From: Pycnococcus provasolii
Taxonomy: Eukaryota > Chlorophyta > Pseudoscourfieldiophyceae > Pseudoscourfieldiales
Direction: 5' to 3'
DNA: 64,000 nucleotides
Assembly: GCA_049487715.1 (NCBI GenBank)
Contig: CP150552.1
Span: 186,001-250,000 of the forward strand
Shown here: piece after piece, positions 16,898-25,332 of the stretch
Position numbering within the stretch: position 1 is the stretch's first letter
Layout of the letters: each line of letters begins with the position of its first letter
Notes under the pieces: generated by a model
The model's database searches: none
Told to the model about the DNA's origin: nothing
What the model saw: only the letters and a program-made list of their open reading frames with translations
Program-made: the position numbers and the translations under genes

Positions 16898-18953
16898 GAT
16901 GTTGACTTGAGCGTACTGAAGGCGAAGAGGGTGGTGGTAGACGCATCGGTGTGGCTCCATCAGTTTGTTCTACTTCGCAACAGCTACCAACCACGAGGAG
17001 GTGATAGTGGCACGTGTCGTGAGGCGTCTCGGCGGTGATTAACTTGGCGCTTCGTCATCGTGGTTCTTGACAGCATCGATACGGTCATGCCGGCCAAAGC
17101 GATAACCATCGAGGAGCGGCGGATACGTCGTGCGGAAGCTTATGCTCGCGCAACTGAGGCGAGGACTCGTCTAACAAACCACAGCCTCGCAGTATCACGT
17201 CACGGACAAGTTGTGAGGCATCTCATCACCAGATTGCATCGGGACGGATTCACTTATGTGGTTGCGCCTTTTGAAGCAGATCATCAGATGGTGCACCTCG
17301 TCAAGGGAGGGCACGCAGACTACGTCTTGACGGTGGACAGCGACGTAGCATCGATGGCGTTCCTATCGTGTCACACACCGACTGGTCGACGCTTAGAGGG
17401 ACGGTGGTTCACGTACAAACTGGTGAAGGCCGCCATTCGCAAAGTCGCGTTGTGATGCCGTACACCAGCATGGGACAGAAATTTTGCACACGTTAGGTGC
17501 GTTAGTTGTTTGATTACGGAGGTGAAATTGGTGTAGGATGGGCAAGGCTTTGACATTCTTGCCGCAGGTGATGTTCATGACAAGTACCCTAATGTGCTTG
17601 AAGAGAAAAGGATTTCGGGTGGTGGTGTACGACATAACCACGAAAAAGTGTTGCACGCTCGACGGGTCGGAACCGTCAGAGGCGATCGTCGGCGTTCTTC
17701 CTGCGGGAGACCCAAATGATCGCGCGCTCGGCCAAATCATCACCGGCGACCTGGGCGACCGCCATCAGCTCTTTGAGCTGCGACGCATGTCCGCAAGCGC
17801 TCACGTACGAATGGTGCCAAATTCGTATCTTAGCGATACACGAATCGCCTCCTCCGCCGTGACAACCAACGAGCTCAAGGCTTGGCTGCGCGCTCGGGGA
17901 CTTCCACTCAGTCACGACGGAGGGATGACAAGTCTACGCTATTAGACATGGTACGAGCTGAGCGGTGCATGGAGAAGGAGCGCGCGGACAAGGGCGACGC
18001 TCGGCCTGTGCGCTTGTGTTGCACTGCGATTGTGCGTATGCGTATTTGTTACGCACTAGCATAGTTTCTTCGTCCCATCCTAGTGCACGACAACACGACG
18101 ACGCCCTTAAGAAATACGTCACCACAGCTTCGACGAATGCTTGGGAGTGTTCCGTGGCGACCTTGCCGAAGGTGATGCCAATATTAAAGGAGGACGTGCT
18201 CAGGGCGCACTATCAACACCTTCTCGACAATTCGCGAACTGGGGATATTCGAGTGATAAAGGAGGGATTCAGAAGGATCGCGACGAGGACATACCTTGAT
18301 GGCTTTGGCATGATGAATATCACAGATGAAAACTATGCCAATCATGTTGCTGTGAAACTCAAAGTGACGCATCGATGAGGATCCTGAAACATCATGTGTA
18401 CGCCGTGTTTGATGTGTCAACAACGGCGACGTGCACGCATTGCCCGCCTAATCCTGCTTCGCATGAACACCAAGCGCCACCAACTATACGAAGGATAGTG
18501 GCGCTGTGGTGTTCATGCGAAGCAGGATTGGCGGCAGTGCGTGCATGGGTCGTCGTTGCTACACGCGTGCTGAATGTCAAGCGCGAGGAAAATATTGAGA
18601 CGTCGCCAACTTCGAGATTATGTTGGTGGAACCAACCGTCATCATCAGTGCGATCTTTCGATGTCACGCAACCAGCGGCATGTTTACCGTTCTTCAACAT
18701 CAGCATCAACGACGATGACACGGATCGCAAAAAATCATATCAGCATCATGCGCATGGCGAAGATAGAGGGCGGGCAGGTCGCTCGCCATGGGTTTCGGGT
18801 AGTGAGCCTGCCGCGCTCGAGGAGCTTAGGAATCCGTCTCCACGTGCTCGCGAAGATGTGCACAAATTGTTCGACGAACTTAAGAAGGCGAATGGCGAGA
18901 CATCGGCGCTTGAAGTTACATTTGGGCGAAGATTCGATGTTACTGATGATTGA
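16898..18953 (+). pseudogene. Decayed XPG-SAP-SWIM nuclease gene of the transposon
   Basis: The pieces are collinear but split by stops and frameshifts. XPG-N: LKAKRVVVDASVWLHQF (from 16919) with its catalytic Asp, then a TGA at ~17036 and a resumed VLDSID block. XPG-I: APFEADHQMVHLVKGGHADY and TVDSD at ~17265-17346, keeping the E/D and D-x-D acids. An H3TH-like helix-hairpin region is split between two frames at ~17503-17560 (DYGGEIGVG, then MGKALTFLP). SAP: ELKAWLRARGL at ~17870, finishing in another frame as STLLDMVRA. SWIM: KVTHRSMRILKHHVYAVFDV at ~18364, a CSCEAG zinc-knuckle, and a downstream CWWNQP block at ~18622. Order and families are read directly; that this was one fused protein is inference. 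Confidence 0.7.
18418..18560. repeat. Long imperfect inverted repeat within the SWIM region
   Basis: Two ~60-bp arms (18421-18480 and 18498-18558) around a 17-bp loop. The 32-bp core differs only by a one-base shift. Both arms encode a SWIM-like WCSCEAG on opposite strands. The left arm, read on the minus strand, keeps the full C-x-C...C-x-H set, while the plus-strand copy is frameshifted after CSCEAG. It is probably a local inverted duplication. Confidence 0.85.
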
Positions 18954-18961
18954 TGAAAAAG

Positions 18962-20332
18962 CTAATGATCATTCATTACAACTTCGATAGGCGGCACGAG
19001 CGGCACACCTTGATTCGCCAGCATCGAACAAACAAAAAAAATTGGAGTTGCCAAGTCAATATTCGAAATAGAGATGCGGTGTTTGAAGATCCTGTACTCC
19101 TTGGTACGCTTGTATGAACGCTCCACATGAATCCGTGGATTTGCAGTATTCGCCGTCTCCACCACTTGATCCACAGATAGAATCTTTTGTCCACGTGCGC
19201 GCTTTGGTGGGACAGTCATGCTCACTCCGCTTTTGGCGAGCAGGTAAGCGGCGGCGTGAAATCCCTTGTCTGCCATCCCAACCTGCCCCGGCTCCATCAC
19301 ATCACATAGCCCGCAGACATCCACCAACTTTTCGTCCGTGATCCTCCCAGGGTACGCCTCACTTACGAAGATGGTTGCTCCACACGCAGAAACGCTCGTG
19401 AGAAACTTGATCGTGTTCCTGTGCTTGTATTCGCTCCATGTCGCCGCTTGTGCCTGCTTCTCCGTCGGGACCTCGATCTCCAGCTCGGTGGCATCGAATA
19501 TGTGCCCAGCATCACCCATTTTGTTCATCATATCCAGCGGACATGTGCCGCGTAGCGACGCTTGATTCGGTGTCGGAAAGGCTGCTTTCAAGACGTGCAT
19601 CATGTGTACGATCCAAACTGAAAATGTTCTGCTCACGTATGATTCAGAGACGCCGAAGAGACCAGACACGACGAGCTGCGATAGTCCGGTGCGCAATATC
19701 ATCAAGGTCAGGAGGTAGTCGTCGATACGAAGCAAGCCATGTGCTGTGCGCCCTCGTGGACGTTTGCGTTGAGCACTACCGGCAGTGCGTGCACATGATG
19801 GCCGTAGTATCTGCTCCGCCATACCTCCCAAGTTGAACAAGTCGAACCAAGCCATGAACACCGCCAAGTTGGGCATACCTGTGAGAGCTTTGATACGTTT
19901 CACCAAGCTTGTAGATGACGAGAGCATGTGAACGCTAAAGTTGGTGTCCTCTGCCGCGACGCGAAGTACCTCGATCTCAGAAAATAATTCCGCAATCGCG
20001 GCTTGATGTTCAACCTCAACTTCTCTTGCACGCGTGAGCAGGGCCTCCTTTTCTGCGTCGAGGGCCTCCTTTTCTGCGTCGAGTTGTACATGATGCTCCT
20101 CAATCTCATCGATGCGCCGTTTGAGTGTTTTGTTCTCCGTTGTGCGGTCATCAAGTTGTCGAAGCAACGCGCGTACGTCACCTGTTGGAACGTCTTCGCC
20201 GTTCTCAAGCGCCTGCCGCACGCGGTCCACGACGCGCGTCTGCGGATTCCCACGTGTAGGCGGTGGTGTGAGCAACGTGTTGTGCAACGCTCTCTCCTCA
20301 AGCGGTCGCTTTTTCTTCACTCCCTCCCGCAC
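18962..20332 (-). CDS. DDE_Tnp_4 transposase (ISL2EU/Harbinger-like)
   Basis: 456 residues, intact. An N-terminal coiled coil (~60-120, heptad-rich with duplicated DAEKEAL units) precedes a helical DNA-binding segment (RIDDYLLTLMILRTGLSQ...LFGVSESYVSRTF, ~205-240, HTH_Tnp_4-like). The DDE domain follows: first Asp in HIFDATEL (~279), second in GMADKGFH (~354), Glu in RIHVERSYKR (~403). The spacing and the RIHVER signature fit the DDE_Tnp_4 family. It catalyses cut-and-paste transposition of the flanking element. Its stop lies 9 bp from the end of the convergent SWIM-region reading frame. Confidence 0.88.
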   Translation of the reverse strand: MREGVKKKRPLEERALHNTLLTPPPTRGNPQTRVVDRVRQALENGEDVPTGDVRALLRQLDDRTTENKTLKRRIDEIEEHHVQLDAEKEALDAEKEALLTRAREVEVEHQAAIAELFSEIEVLRVAAEDTNFSVHMLSSSTSLVKRIKALTGMPNLAVFMAWFDLFNLGGMAEQILRPSCARTAGSAQRKRPRGRTAHGLLRIDDYLLTLMILRTGLSQLVVSGLFGVSESYVSRTFSVWIVHMMHVLKAAFPTPNQASLRGTCPLDMMNKMGDAGHIFDATELEIEVPTEKQAQAATWSEYKHRNTIKFLTSVSACGATIFVSEAYPGRITDEKLVDVCGLCDVMEPGQVGMADKGFHAAAYLLAKSGVSMTVPPKRARGQKILSVDQVVETANTANPRIHVERSYKRTKEYRIFKHRISISNIDLATPIFFVCSMLANQGVPLVPPIEVVMNDH

Positions 20333-20721
20333 CCACTCATGCGAGTTCCACGTCGCTGCCGTGCCAATTGGCGGCGGCGTCCAGCGAAGGGAACAAGGTA
20401 GTGCATCTCTAATAGCTCCCAGTGCGCATCTCTGCGCGTCGAGTGCCTAGAGAAGTCTTCCGCGCGCTTGAAACGCCAACAATGATGCGGAAAGTGATGT
20501 GAAGCAAAGCGCGGGCAGTTACGCGACTTCTTCTTCAAGTACGCCTGCCGTTTCTCCATGCACTTTCTTGTCGACGGAACGAGCACGTGTAGCCACTCCC
20601 GTGCACGTACCTCATCAGTAGTGGGGAGCTGGTGGAACGTTAGTTGCGACCCGATGTTCTCCTTCTCTTGTTGAAGGAGAACACGACACCAAGCGAGCTC
20701 GCACTCGCAATGTTCTTTCAT
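20317..20721 (-). CDS. Possible THAP-like zinc-finger N-terminal part of the transposase
   Basis: 134 residues on the same strand, just upstream of the transposase frame and overlapping it by 16 bp in another frame. Cysteines near the start, TFHQLPTTDEVRAREW and PRFASHHF recall the FHxFP...W...C/SxHF layout of THAP fingers, which ISL2EU transposases often carry. The usual Cys before the SHHF-like motif is not clear, so the match is tentative. It may join the transposase ORF through a frameshift or small intron, or be a decayed exon. Confidence 0.35.
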   Translation of the reverse strand: MKEHCECELAWCRVLLQQEKENIGSQLTFHQLPTTDEVRAREWLHVLVPSTRKCMEKRQAYLKKKSRNCPRFASHHFPHHCWRFKRAEDFSRHSTRRDAHWELLEMHYLVPFAGRRRQLARQRRGTRMSGCGRE

Positions 20722-20828
20722 GGTCCCAACCTGCGGCAGACACTAACCATCCTTCACAACCATCTCAAGTACTTCCAGATGACTGAACGTTTTGAAGAAA
20801 TAAAAAAAATAAAAAATTCAAAAAAACA

Positions 20829-20897
20829 ACCCTTATCCGTCCCCAACCCCGAATCCCTAGGAATCCCCTTATAAAATTTTGGAGCAAGGGGTCTATT
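20829..20897 (-). repeat. Right terminal inverted repeat of the ISL2EU-like element
   Basis: Inner 27 bp (20829-20855) and outer 20 bp (20878-20897) are exact inverse copies of the left end, separated by 22 bp that includes CCTAGG and an AT-rich stretch. Confidence 0.88.
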
Positions 20898-21050
20898 GGG
20901 GGGAGGAAAAAAGAAGGACGCCTTAAACTTTACCACAGGTCCAATTGTGCCTTTGATCGGGGGATCCATTGTGTTGTGGGGGCACCCATTGTGTCCTCGG
21001 GTTTTGTGTCCTCGGCCTCGGGCCTCGGGCCTCGTGTGTGTGCTGGTTGA

Positions 21051-21592
21051 ATGGGCGCGTGCTGCTCGTCGACGGCGGATCCTGTGCTGAAACAAACGCT
21101 CAACCATGTCGACTTCACGCCGGCCTTCACGCAAGGAAACGCCGCCTCGGCTCTCGCGCAAGTGCACCAAGCGGGGGGCAAGGTCGTCGTCCAACGAGAC
21201 CACAAAAACAAGTCGTCAGTCGTGAAGAAGCAAAAGTTCCCGACGTGTGGTGCGCAAAGCCCGCTTGGCAAGGTCAGCAGCCTGCTCTAGTGCCCATCAC
21301 TGGCATGAATATGTACAAGTGGGCAACCATCACGCAGGCTGTCGATGCACCTGTCCAATGCCTCGACGCACGCGGCAGTCCCATGATTATGATTATGTTG
21401 AAAACGGGGCTAACCACGTACGGGGCAACCGTCTACGGCCCGATGGGACATAACGCCAACCCGTGCGCGTTAGGCGAAAATGCGATGGGCGGCGGCTTGG
21501 GAAATTTAACTGGAACGTTTTATTTTGCAAAGGGCGTCGACGTGCTCATGGCTTTAATAGCCACCAACGTCGCACTCGCTCACGCCGGATGA
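21051..21592 (+). CDS. Hypothetical protein with MGACCSS acylation motif, possibly two exons
   Basis: The first frame starts MGACCSS, a good N-myristoylation/palmitoylation context, and stops at 21290. Another frame carries a coding-like, Gly/Met-rich segment to 21592 (ALGENAMGGGLGNLTG). A splice from 21276 (donor GTCAGC) to 21341 (acceptor CGCAG) would join them in phase 0 into a ~158-residue protein. I do not recognise the product, and the splice is a guess from frame and dinucleotides. Upstream is a short GCCTCGG tandem (21007-21033). It could also be two unrelated spurious ORFs. Confidence 0.3.
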
Positions 21593-21652
21593 AATGCATA
21601 AAATATTAAAATATTGTAACAAGTCAAGTTACAATATGTACGCTACTTACGC

Positions 21653-22453
21653 TCACTTCTTCTCGCTGTACGAGCTTGGCAAGTAACTCGGGCGCGTCAT
21701 CTGCGTGGTGCTGATGGTGAAGCCGCCGCGATTCCAGTACTTGCGATCCTTCTCCGGGTGCCACGTCGAACCCAAGCCGCGGCTTGGGTCGACGCGACGG
21801 TCGAAACGTGCAGCCGTCGAACGGAAGCTGCTCAGCTCGCAATCGACGTCCTCTCGGCGTGTCGGGATGGGGTACGCGTAGTATCCTGGCCCAACCTCAG
21901 GTTCCGTCGAAGGCCGCATCGGAATACCAAAGCGCGCACTTGTGCTCGTCATGGTGCTCATCTTTCGCGGCGACCTGTCAACGATTGCCCTCAGCGTCGC
22001 CTTGTTCAGTGTGTCAACGTCGTACATAATGTCTGGCGCCTCCGTGATAATTTCTGGCCCCTTCCTCGGACGGCGACTGCGAACGTTTTTGTAGGTAATG
22101 GGCGTCTTCGCGAGGCCGCTTGCGAAATTGTTCGCCTGGCTGTTGCTGAGAACGTCCGTGTCGTATGTGACGTCCGGCGCGGCAGTTTTTATGTCACGTG
22201 CGAATCTCCCCGAGTTGCTGAAGGTTGCTGCATAGCGTATGCGCGAGTCGCGCACGGAGCTCGTCAAGTACTTCTTGTGCGCCGTGTCTGTGTCGTAGTC
22301 TGCGAGCGGCGCCCGAATTCCGGACTCACGTAGGCGCGGTACACGGCTTCGCATCACGCTGTACCTCTGCGGCGACGTGAGAATCCGCGTGGAAATGCAC
22401 GCCTTGTTGAGCGTGTCCGTGTTATACAAGGGCTCGCTGTTCCCTCCGCTCAT
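21653..22453 (-). CDS. Repeat protein with sperm-tail-like (STPGR) motif; candidate axonemal protein
   Basis: 266 residues, basic (many Arg/Ser), without membrane segments. Four degenerate repeats of ~50 residues each start with Y-(D/N)-x-D-T-(L/A)-N-K-A-like sequence (residues ~10, 53, 97 and 143), each followed by a basic R-x-P/S-R segment. Near residue 188 is EVGPGYYAYP, which looks like a sperm-tail PG-rich repeat (STPGR/SHIPPO, PGPGxY). Such motifs occur in microtubule-associated flagellar proteins. I cannot name an orthologue. The start is the first Met (MSGGNSEP). The axonemal role is inference from repeat style only. Confidence 0.55.
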   Translation of the reverse strand: MSGGNSEPLYNTDTLNKACISTRILTSPQRYSVMRSRVPRLRESGIRAPLADYDTDTAHKKYLTSSVRDSRIRYAATFSNSGRFARDIKTAAPDVTYDTDVLSNSQANNFASGLAKTPITYKNVRSRRPRKGPEIITEAPDIMYDVDTLNKATLRAIVDRSPRKMSTMTSTSARFGIPMRPSTEPEVGPGYYAYPIPTRREDVDCELSSFRSTAARFDRRVDPSRGLGSTWHPEKDRKYWNRGGFTISTTQMTRPSYLPSSYSEKK

Positions 22454-23299
22454 GTTTTCTTTCTTCTTTTAAATGTATTCGTTCGTGGTTGTTGTATGAG
22501 AGGTGCAAGGCCGGCGCGCCGATGGCAACTCTCTCTAGAGGACTGTCCAAGCAACACAACACAGCACAACACGAGTACAGTACAGCAGTTGGCACAACTA
22601 CGAGAAAGCAACACAGGCAACACCAGCAGCGCAAACGAGCAAGCAAGACGACACGCCGTGAGAAAACCAAAAGTGGTGTGAAAAGCAGGCCTACTGTATG
22701 TCGGACGTTGCACCACCAAACACCAAGAGCGACAAATGCGAACAAATGCGATGGCCGGCGGAGAAAAGCACACGGGACGGTATATTGTGGGTACCAAATA
22801 CCTTTACCTGCCTAAGGCTTAGACTATCGGTCGCTCACCGCCTGAGAGCCTGCCCATCACCGCCTTCCTACCAACTACATACTGTGCCTACCCATCACAC
22901 ACACCATGCCCATGCCATCCTAGACTACTGTATCGTAATAATGCGACCTTAACTTACAGTATGTACCGGGTAGGCTAAAAGGGTACGGGCAGACGGGTAG
23001 GGCGAGGAAAACGCCTCACCTCCTCGCCTCACCTGACCTCTCGCGCTCCTCGCGGCCTTCGCGGGTACTTGCAAGGGACCTTTGCAAGGGCAGTTGTACT
23101 GTAAGGGTTATTGGCACCACCGCTAATCTGCCTCTCCTGGATACTGTCGTGATGTCTACTGTACTGTCTCGATCACCTATCCCCTACTGTACATAAGTTA
23201 CCTGTGACCGACCAGGCAGCCAGGTGCCTTCGATTTTCGAAGGGCAACGAAGAGAGAGCATGATCAGGGCGGGGCGGGGGAGCCATAGGTAGCTAGACT
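22454..23299. other. Gene-free interval
   Basis: Low-conservation spacer with several TACTGTA(C) copies (near 22574, 22690, 22924, 23096, 23161, 23186). A GC-rich patch at 22990-23090 repeats CCTCACCTCCTCGCCTCACC-like words and contains an inverted CTTGCAAGG pair. No ORF, tRNA or other RNA gene is convincing. Confidence 0.5.
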
Positions 23300-23662
23300 T
23301 GCCTCGAGCCGGATTAGTAACTTACTATTTCTAGTAACCTTTGTAGTAATCTTCCCCGTTATAAAATTTCTCATTTTCAGCCTCTAAAACCATGAATATA
23401 TCGGAGCCGGAGCGTATACCACCCCCCTTTTTTCCCCGCTTTATTTTTCCGCTTATTTTGTATACCCTTGCGGCGACGGCCCTGTGTGCCCGACCATAGC
23501 CCCGCTTGCCTGGTCCGCTTTGGCCAATGAAGCCAAGACCAGGAGGCACCGTTTGCACCATTCGGCGTGGTTATTGGGCGAGTGCTTCGACCTGTGCGCT
23601 CGATCTTCGAGGTCACTAGTAGTAGTAACAACTTACTAATTTTAGTAACAATCGGCTCGAGG
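23300..23662. mobile_element. MITE-like non-autonomous DNA transposon with 7-bp TSD
   Basis: 363 bp bounded by inverted repeats starting TGCCTCGAGCCG at both ends, with looser similarity (ATT, GTTAC/GTAAC and TAGTAA words) further in. The bases directly outside are identical: CTAGACT at 23293-23299 and 23663-23669, a perfect target-site duplication. The interior has no credible ORF. Family cannot be set: a 7-bp duplication fits few superfamilies, and no matching transposase is in the window. Confidence 0.82.
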
Positions 23663-23705
23663 CACTAGACTAAGGGGACACTAACCCCTACATACTCTTA
23701 CCCGG

Positions 23706-23731
23706 TAACCCTAACCCTAACCCTAACCCGA
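23706..23731. repeat. CCCTAA telomere-like array
   Basis: Three to four CCCTAA units ending in CCCGAACC, about 160-180 bp upstream of the DUF89 start codon. Confidence 0.85.
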
Positions 23732-23887
23732 ACCGGTGTGGAACCGGTGGATAAAAGCCAAGATTGCTTTGTTTCTTAGTTCTTGCTTTGAGATTCACTT
23801 CTGCGGCTCCGGTGATTCGAATCCCCCTCCTCCTACCTTACCGGGTAGTAGTCTCTCCCTTCACGGACGGATTCGTCCCATCGGTCG

Positions 23888-25126
23888 ATGGATTTCTCGC
23901 TATGGCGGAATCCAAATATTACAAGAAGTCAACAGCGTACTCCTCCTCCTCACGAGTCCTTCTCCTATATTGTTCTCCAAGCCTTCGCCCTTCTCCCGTC
24001 CCCGTCCAGTGGTCATACAGGCTACGAACCCGACACCTTCCCCCTGTTATCCTACTTCGACATATTCAAACGTGCCGCGCCGGAATTCCAAAGAAGATGT
24101 GCAGATTCTTCTTGTTTTTTTTTTGATGATCAAGCGGCAGCGTCAGCAGCTTCTTCAGCCATGAATGAAGAGTTCTTTCGCGAAGTTGACGCGCTCGAAG
24201 CGCGAGTTGCACTCGACCCGAAAGCGACGGAAAAAAACGTCGCGCTGCCTCACCTTGACGTCGAGGAGCCGATCGCGAACACGCGCAGGCTATGCCGACT
24301 CAGACAGGAAATTATGGCGAAACACGGGTTCTTTGACGTCTTCACACAAGTCAAAGGAGAGGAAAACGAAAAAGCCTTGAATATCCTGCCCACTGTGCTG
24401 CAAGAACTCGACGACGTCAAGGAGAAGGAGAGCGAAATCGCCGCCTGCTTCCGCGGCGTTCTCGCGGGCAATCTGTTCGACCTCGGAAGCGCAGACACCG
24501 CTGCAGCCTTTTCTCGTGGAGAGAGCGGCTTCGAGTCCGCAAAGCAAAGGCTCAAGCCAAGACCGTGGCTGCTCGACGACGTTGACACGCTGGTTGATGC
24601 TCTAGGACAGTCACAGTCGTCGCCGCGGTACGATAAGGCGATCCTGTTCGTCGATAACGCAGGCGCAGACGTATTGCTTGGCATGGTGCCAATGGCACGG
24701 GCGCTGCTACGCGCTGGCGTACGCGAAGTTGTGATGGCTGCGAATGAAATATACGCCATCAACGACGTCACGTTCGAGGAGCTGAAGGAACTCATGCCGC
24801 GTGCGGCGAACGCAGATCCGTCCGGCGACCTTGCGCGTGCTCTCGCCGATGGACGGTGGAGAGCCGTGTCCAGTGGATCAGACCTGCCGGTAATTGATCT
24901 GCGCGGCGTTAGCGCGGAACTCAACGAAGAAGCATCCAGCGTTGCACTCGATCGGCTCTTCGTTGTGCTCGAGGGAATGGGGCGAGGGATTGAGACGAAT
25001 CTCAACCAGCCGCTGCTATGCGACAGCATGAGAATTGGAATGGTGAAGCATCCGGAGGTGGCGACGCACCTCGGAGGTAGTATGTATGACTGCGTTTGCA
25101 AATTCCTGCCGCGCGTTACGACCTAA
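23888..25126 (+). CDS. DUF89 damage-control phosphatase, plant At2g17340-like
   Basis: 412 residues. The body matches the plant DUF89/ARMT1-type metal-dependent phosphatases: CRLRQEIMAKHGFFDVF, RGVLAGNLFDLGSA, KPRPWLLDD, ILFVDNAGADVLLG (metal-binding Asp/Asn), MAANEIYAINDVTFEEL, LPVIDLR and EGMGRGIETNLNQPLLCDS, then IGMVKHPEVATHLGG. Family members remove harmful phosphate metabolites, including damaged pantothenate-pathway intermediates. The N-terminus has the expected FPLLSYFDIFKRAAPEF helix. A 10-T run at 24115-24124 lies in the coding frame before a poorly conserved Ala/Ser linker and is a spot for sequencing error or length variation. A second Met at 24162 is an alternative start but would lose the N-terminal helix. 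Confidence 0.87.
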   Translation: MDFSLWRNPNITRSQQRTPPPHESFSYIVLQAFALLPSPSSGHTGYEPDTFPLLSYFDIFKRAAPEFQRRCADSSCFFFDDQAAASAASSAMNEEFFREVDALEARVALDPKATEKNVALPHLDVEEPIANTRRLCRLRQEIMAKHGFFDVFTQVKGEENEKALNILPTVLQELDDVKEKESEIAACFRGVLAGNLFDLGSADTAAAFSRGESGFESAKQRLKPRPWLLDDVDTLVDALGQSQSSPRYDKAILFVDNAGADVLLGMVPMARALLRAGVREVVMAANEIYAINDVTFEELKELMPRAANADPSGDLARALADGRWRAVSSGSDLPVIDLRGVSAELNEEASSVALDRLFVVLEGMGRGIETNLNQPLLCDSMRIGMVKHPEVATHLGGSMYDCVCKFLPRVTT

Positions 25127-25332
25127 GCTTGCTCATTCAGTAATGGAGTGTACTTTACTTTGTCTATCGGTCGTCCTTTCACACCATTCACATTCACATT
25201 CACCACTCAGCCCCATCCAATGGCGCCATTATTCAGCAGCTGATTTGTGCTAGGGGCTGGTGATTCAGGACTTACGACAAATGTAAACTTTGCAGAAATA
25301 TAGTCAACAATCATTACTCTACAAATACAGCT

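Larger units (their letters stand above)
16687..20897. mobile_element. DNA transposon, ISL2EU/Harbinger-like, with XPG-SAP-SWIM companion
   Basis: Flanked by inverted terminal repeats made of two identical blocks: an outer 20 bp (AATAGACCCCTTGCTCCAAA) and an inner 27 bp, separated by 2 bp on the left and 22 bp on the right. Inside are two convergent coding regions: a DDE_Tnp_4 transposase on the minus strand with a possible THAP-like zinc finger, and a decayed plus-strand gene with XPG, SAP and SWIM parts. A DDE_Tnp_4 transposase paired with a SWIM/nuclease protein fits ISL2EU elements, where the nuclease is normally YqaJ-type. I cannot see a target-site duplication. Confidence 0.8.

Noticed and set aside
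18421-18558. A microRNA precursor
   Set aside because: The stem is explained by an inverted SWIM-coding duplication; without small-RNA data a miRNA call is unsupported.
16680-20905. Target-site duplication for the ISL2EU-like element
   Set aside because: Flanks (GGGTT before, GGGGG after) do not match; ends may be off by a few bases, so no TSD is claimed.
23800-23835. tRNA B-box-like GATTCGAATCC
   Set aside because: No acceptor or anticodon stem can be built around it; it is in the DUF89 5' region.
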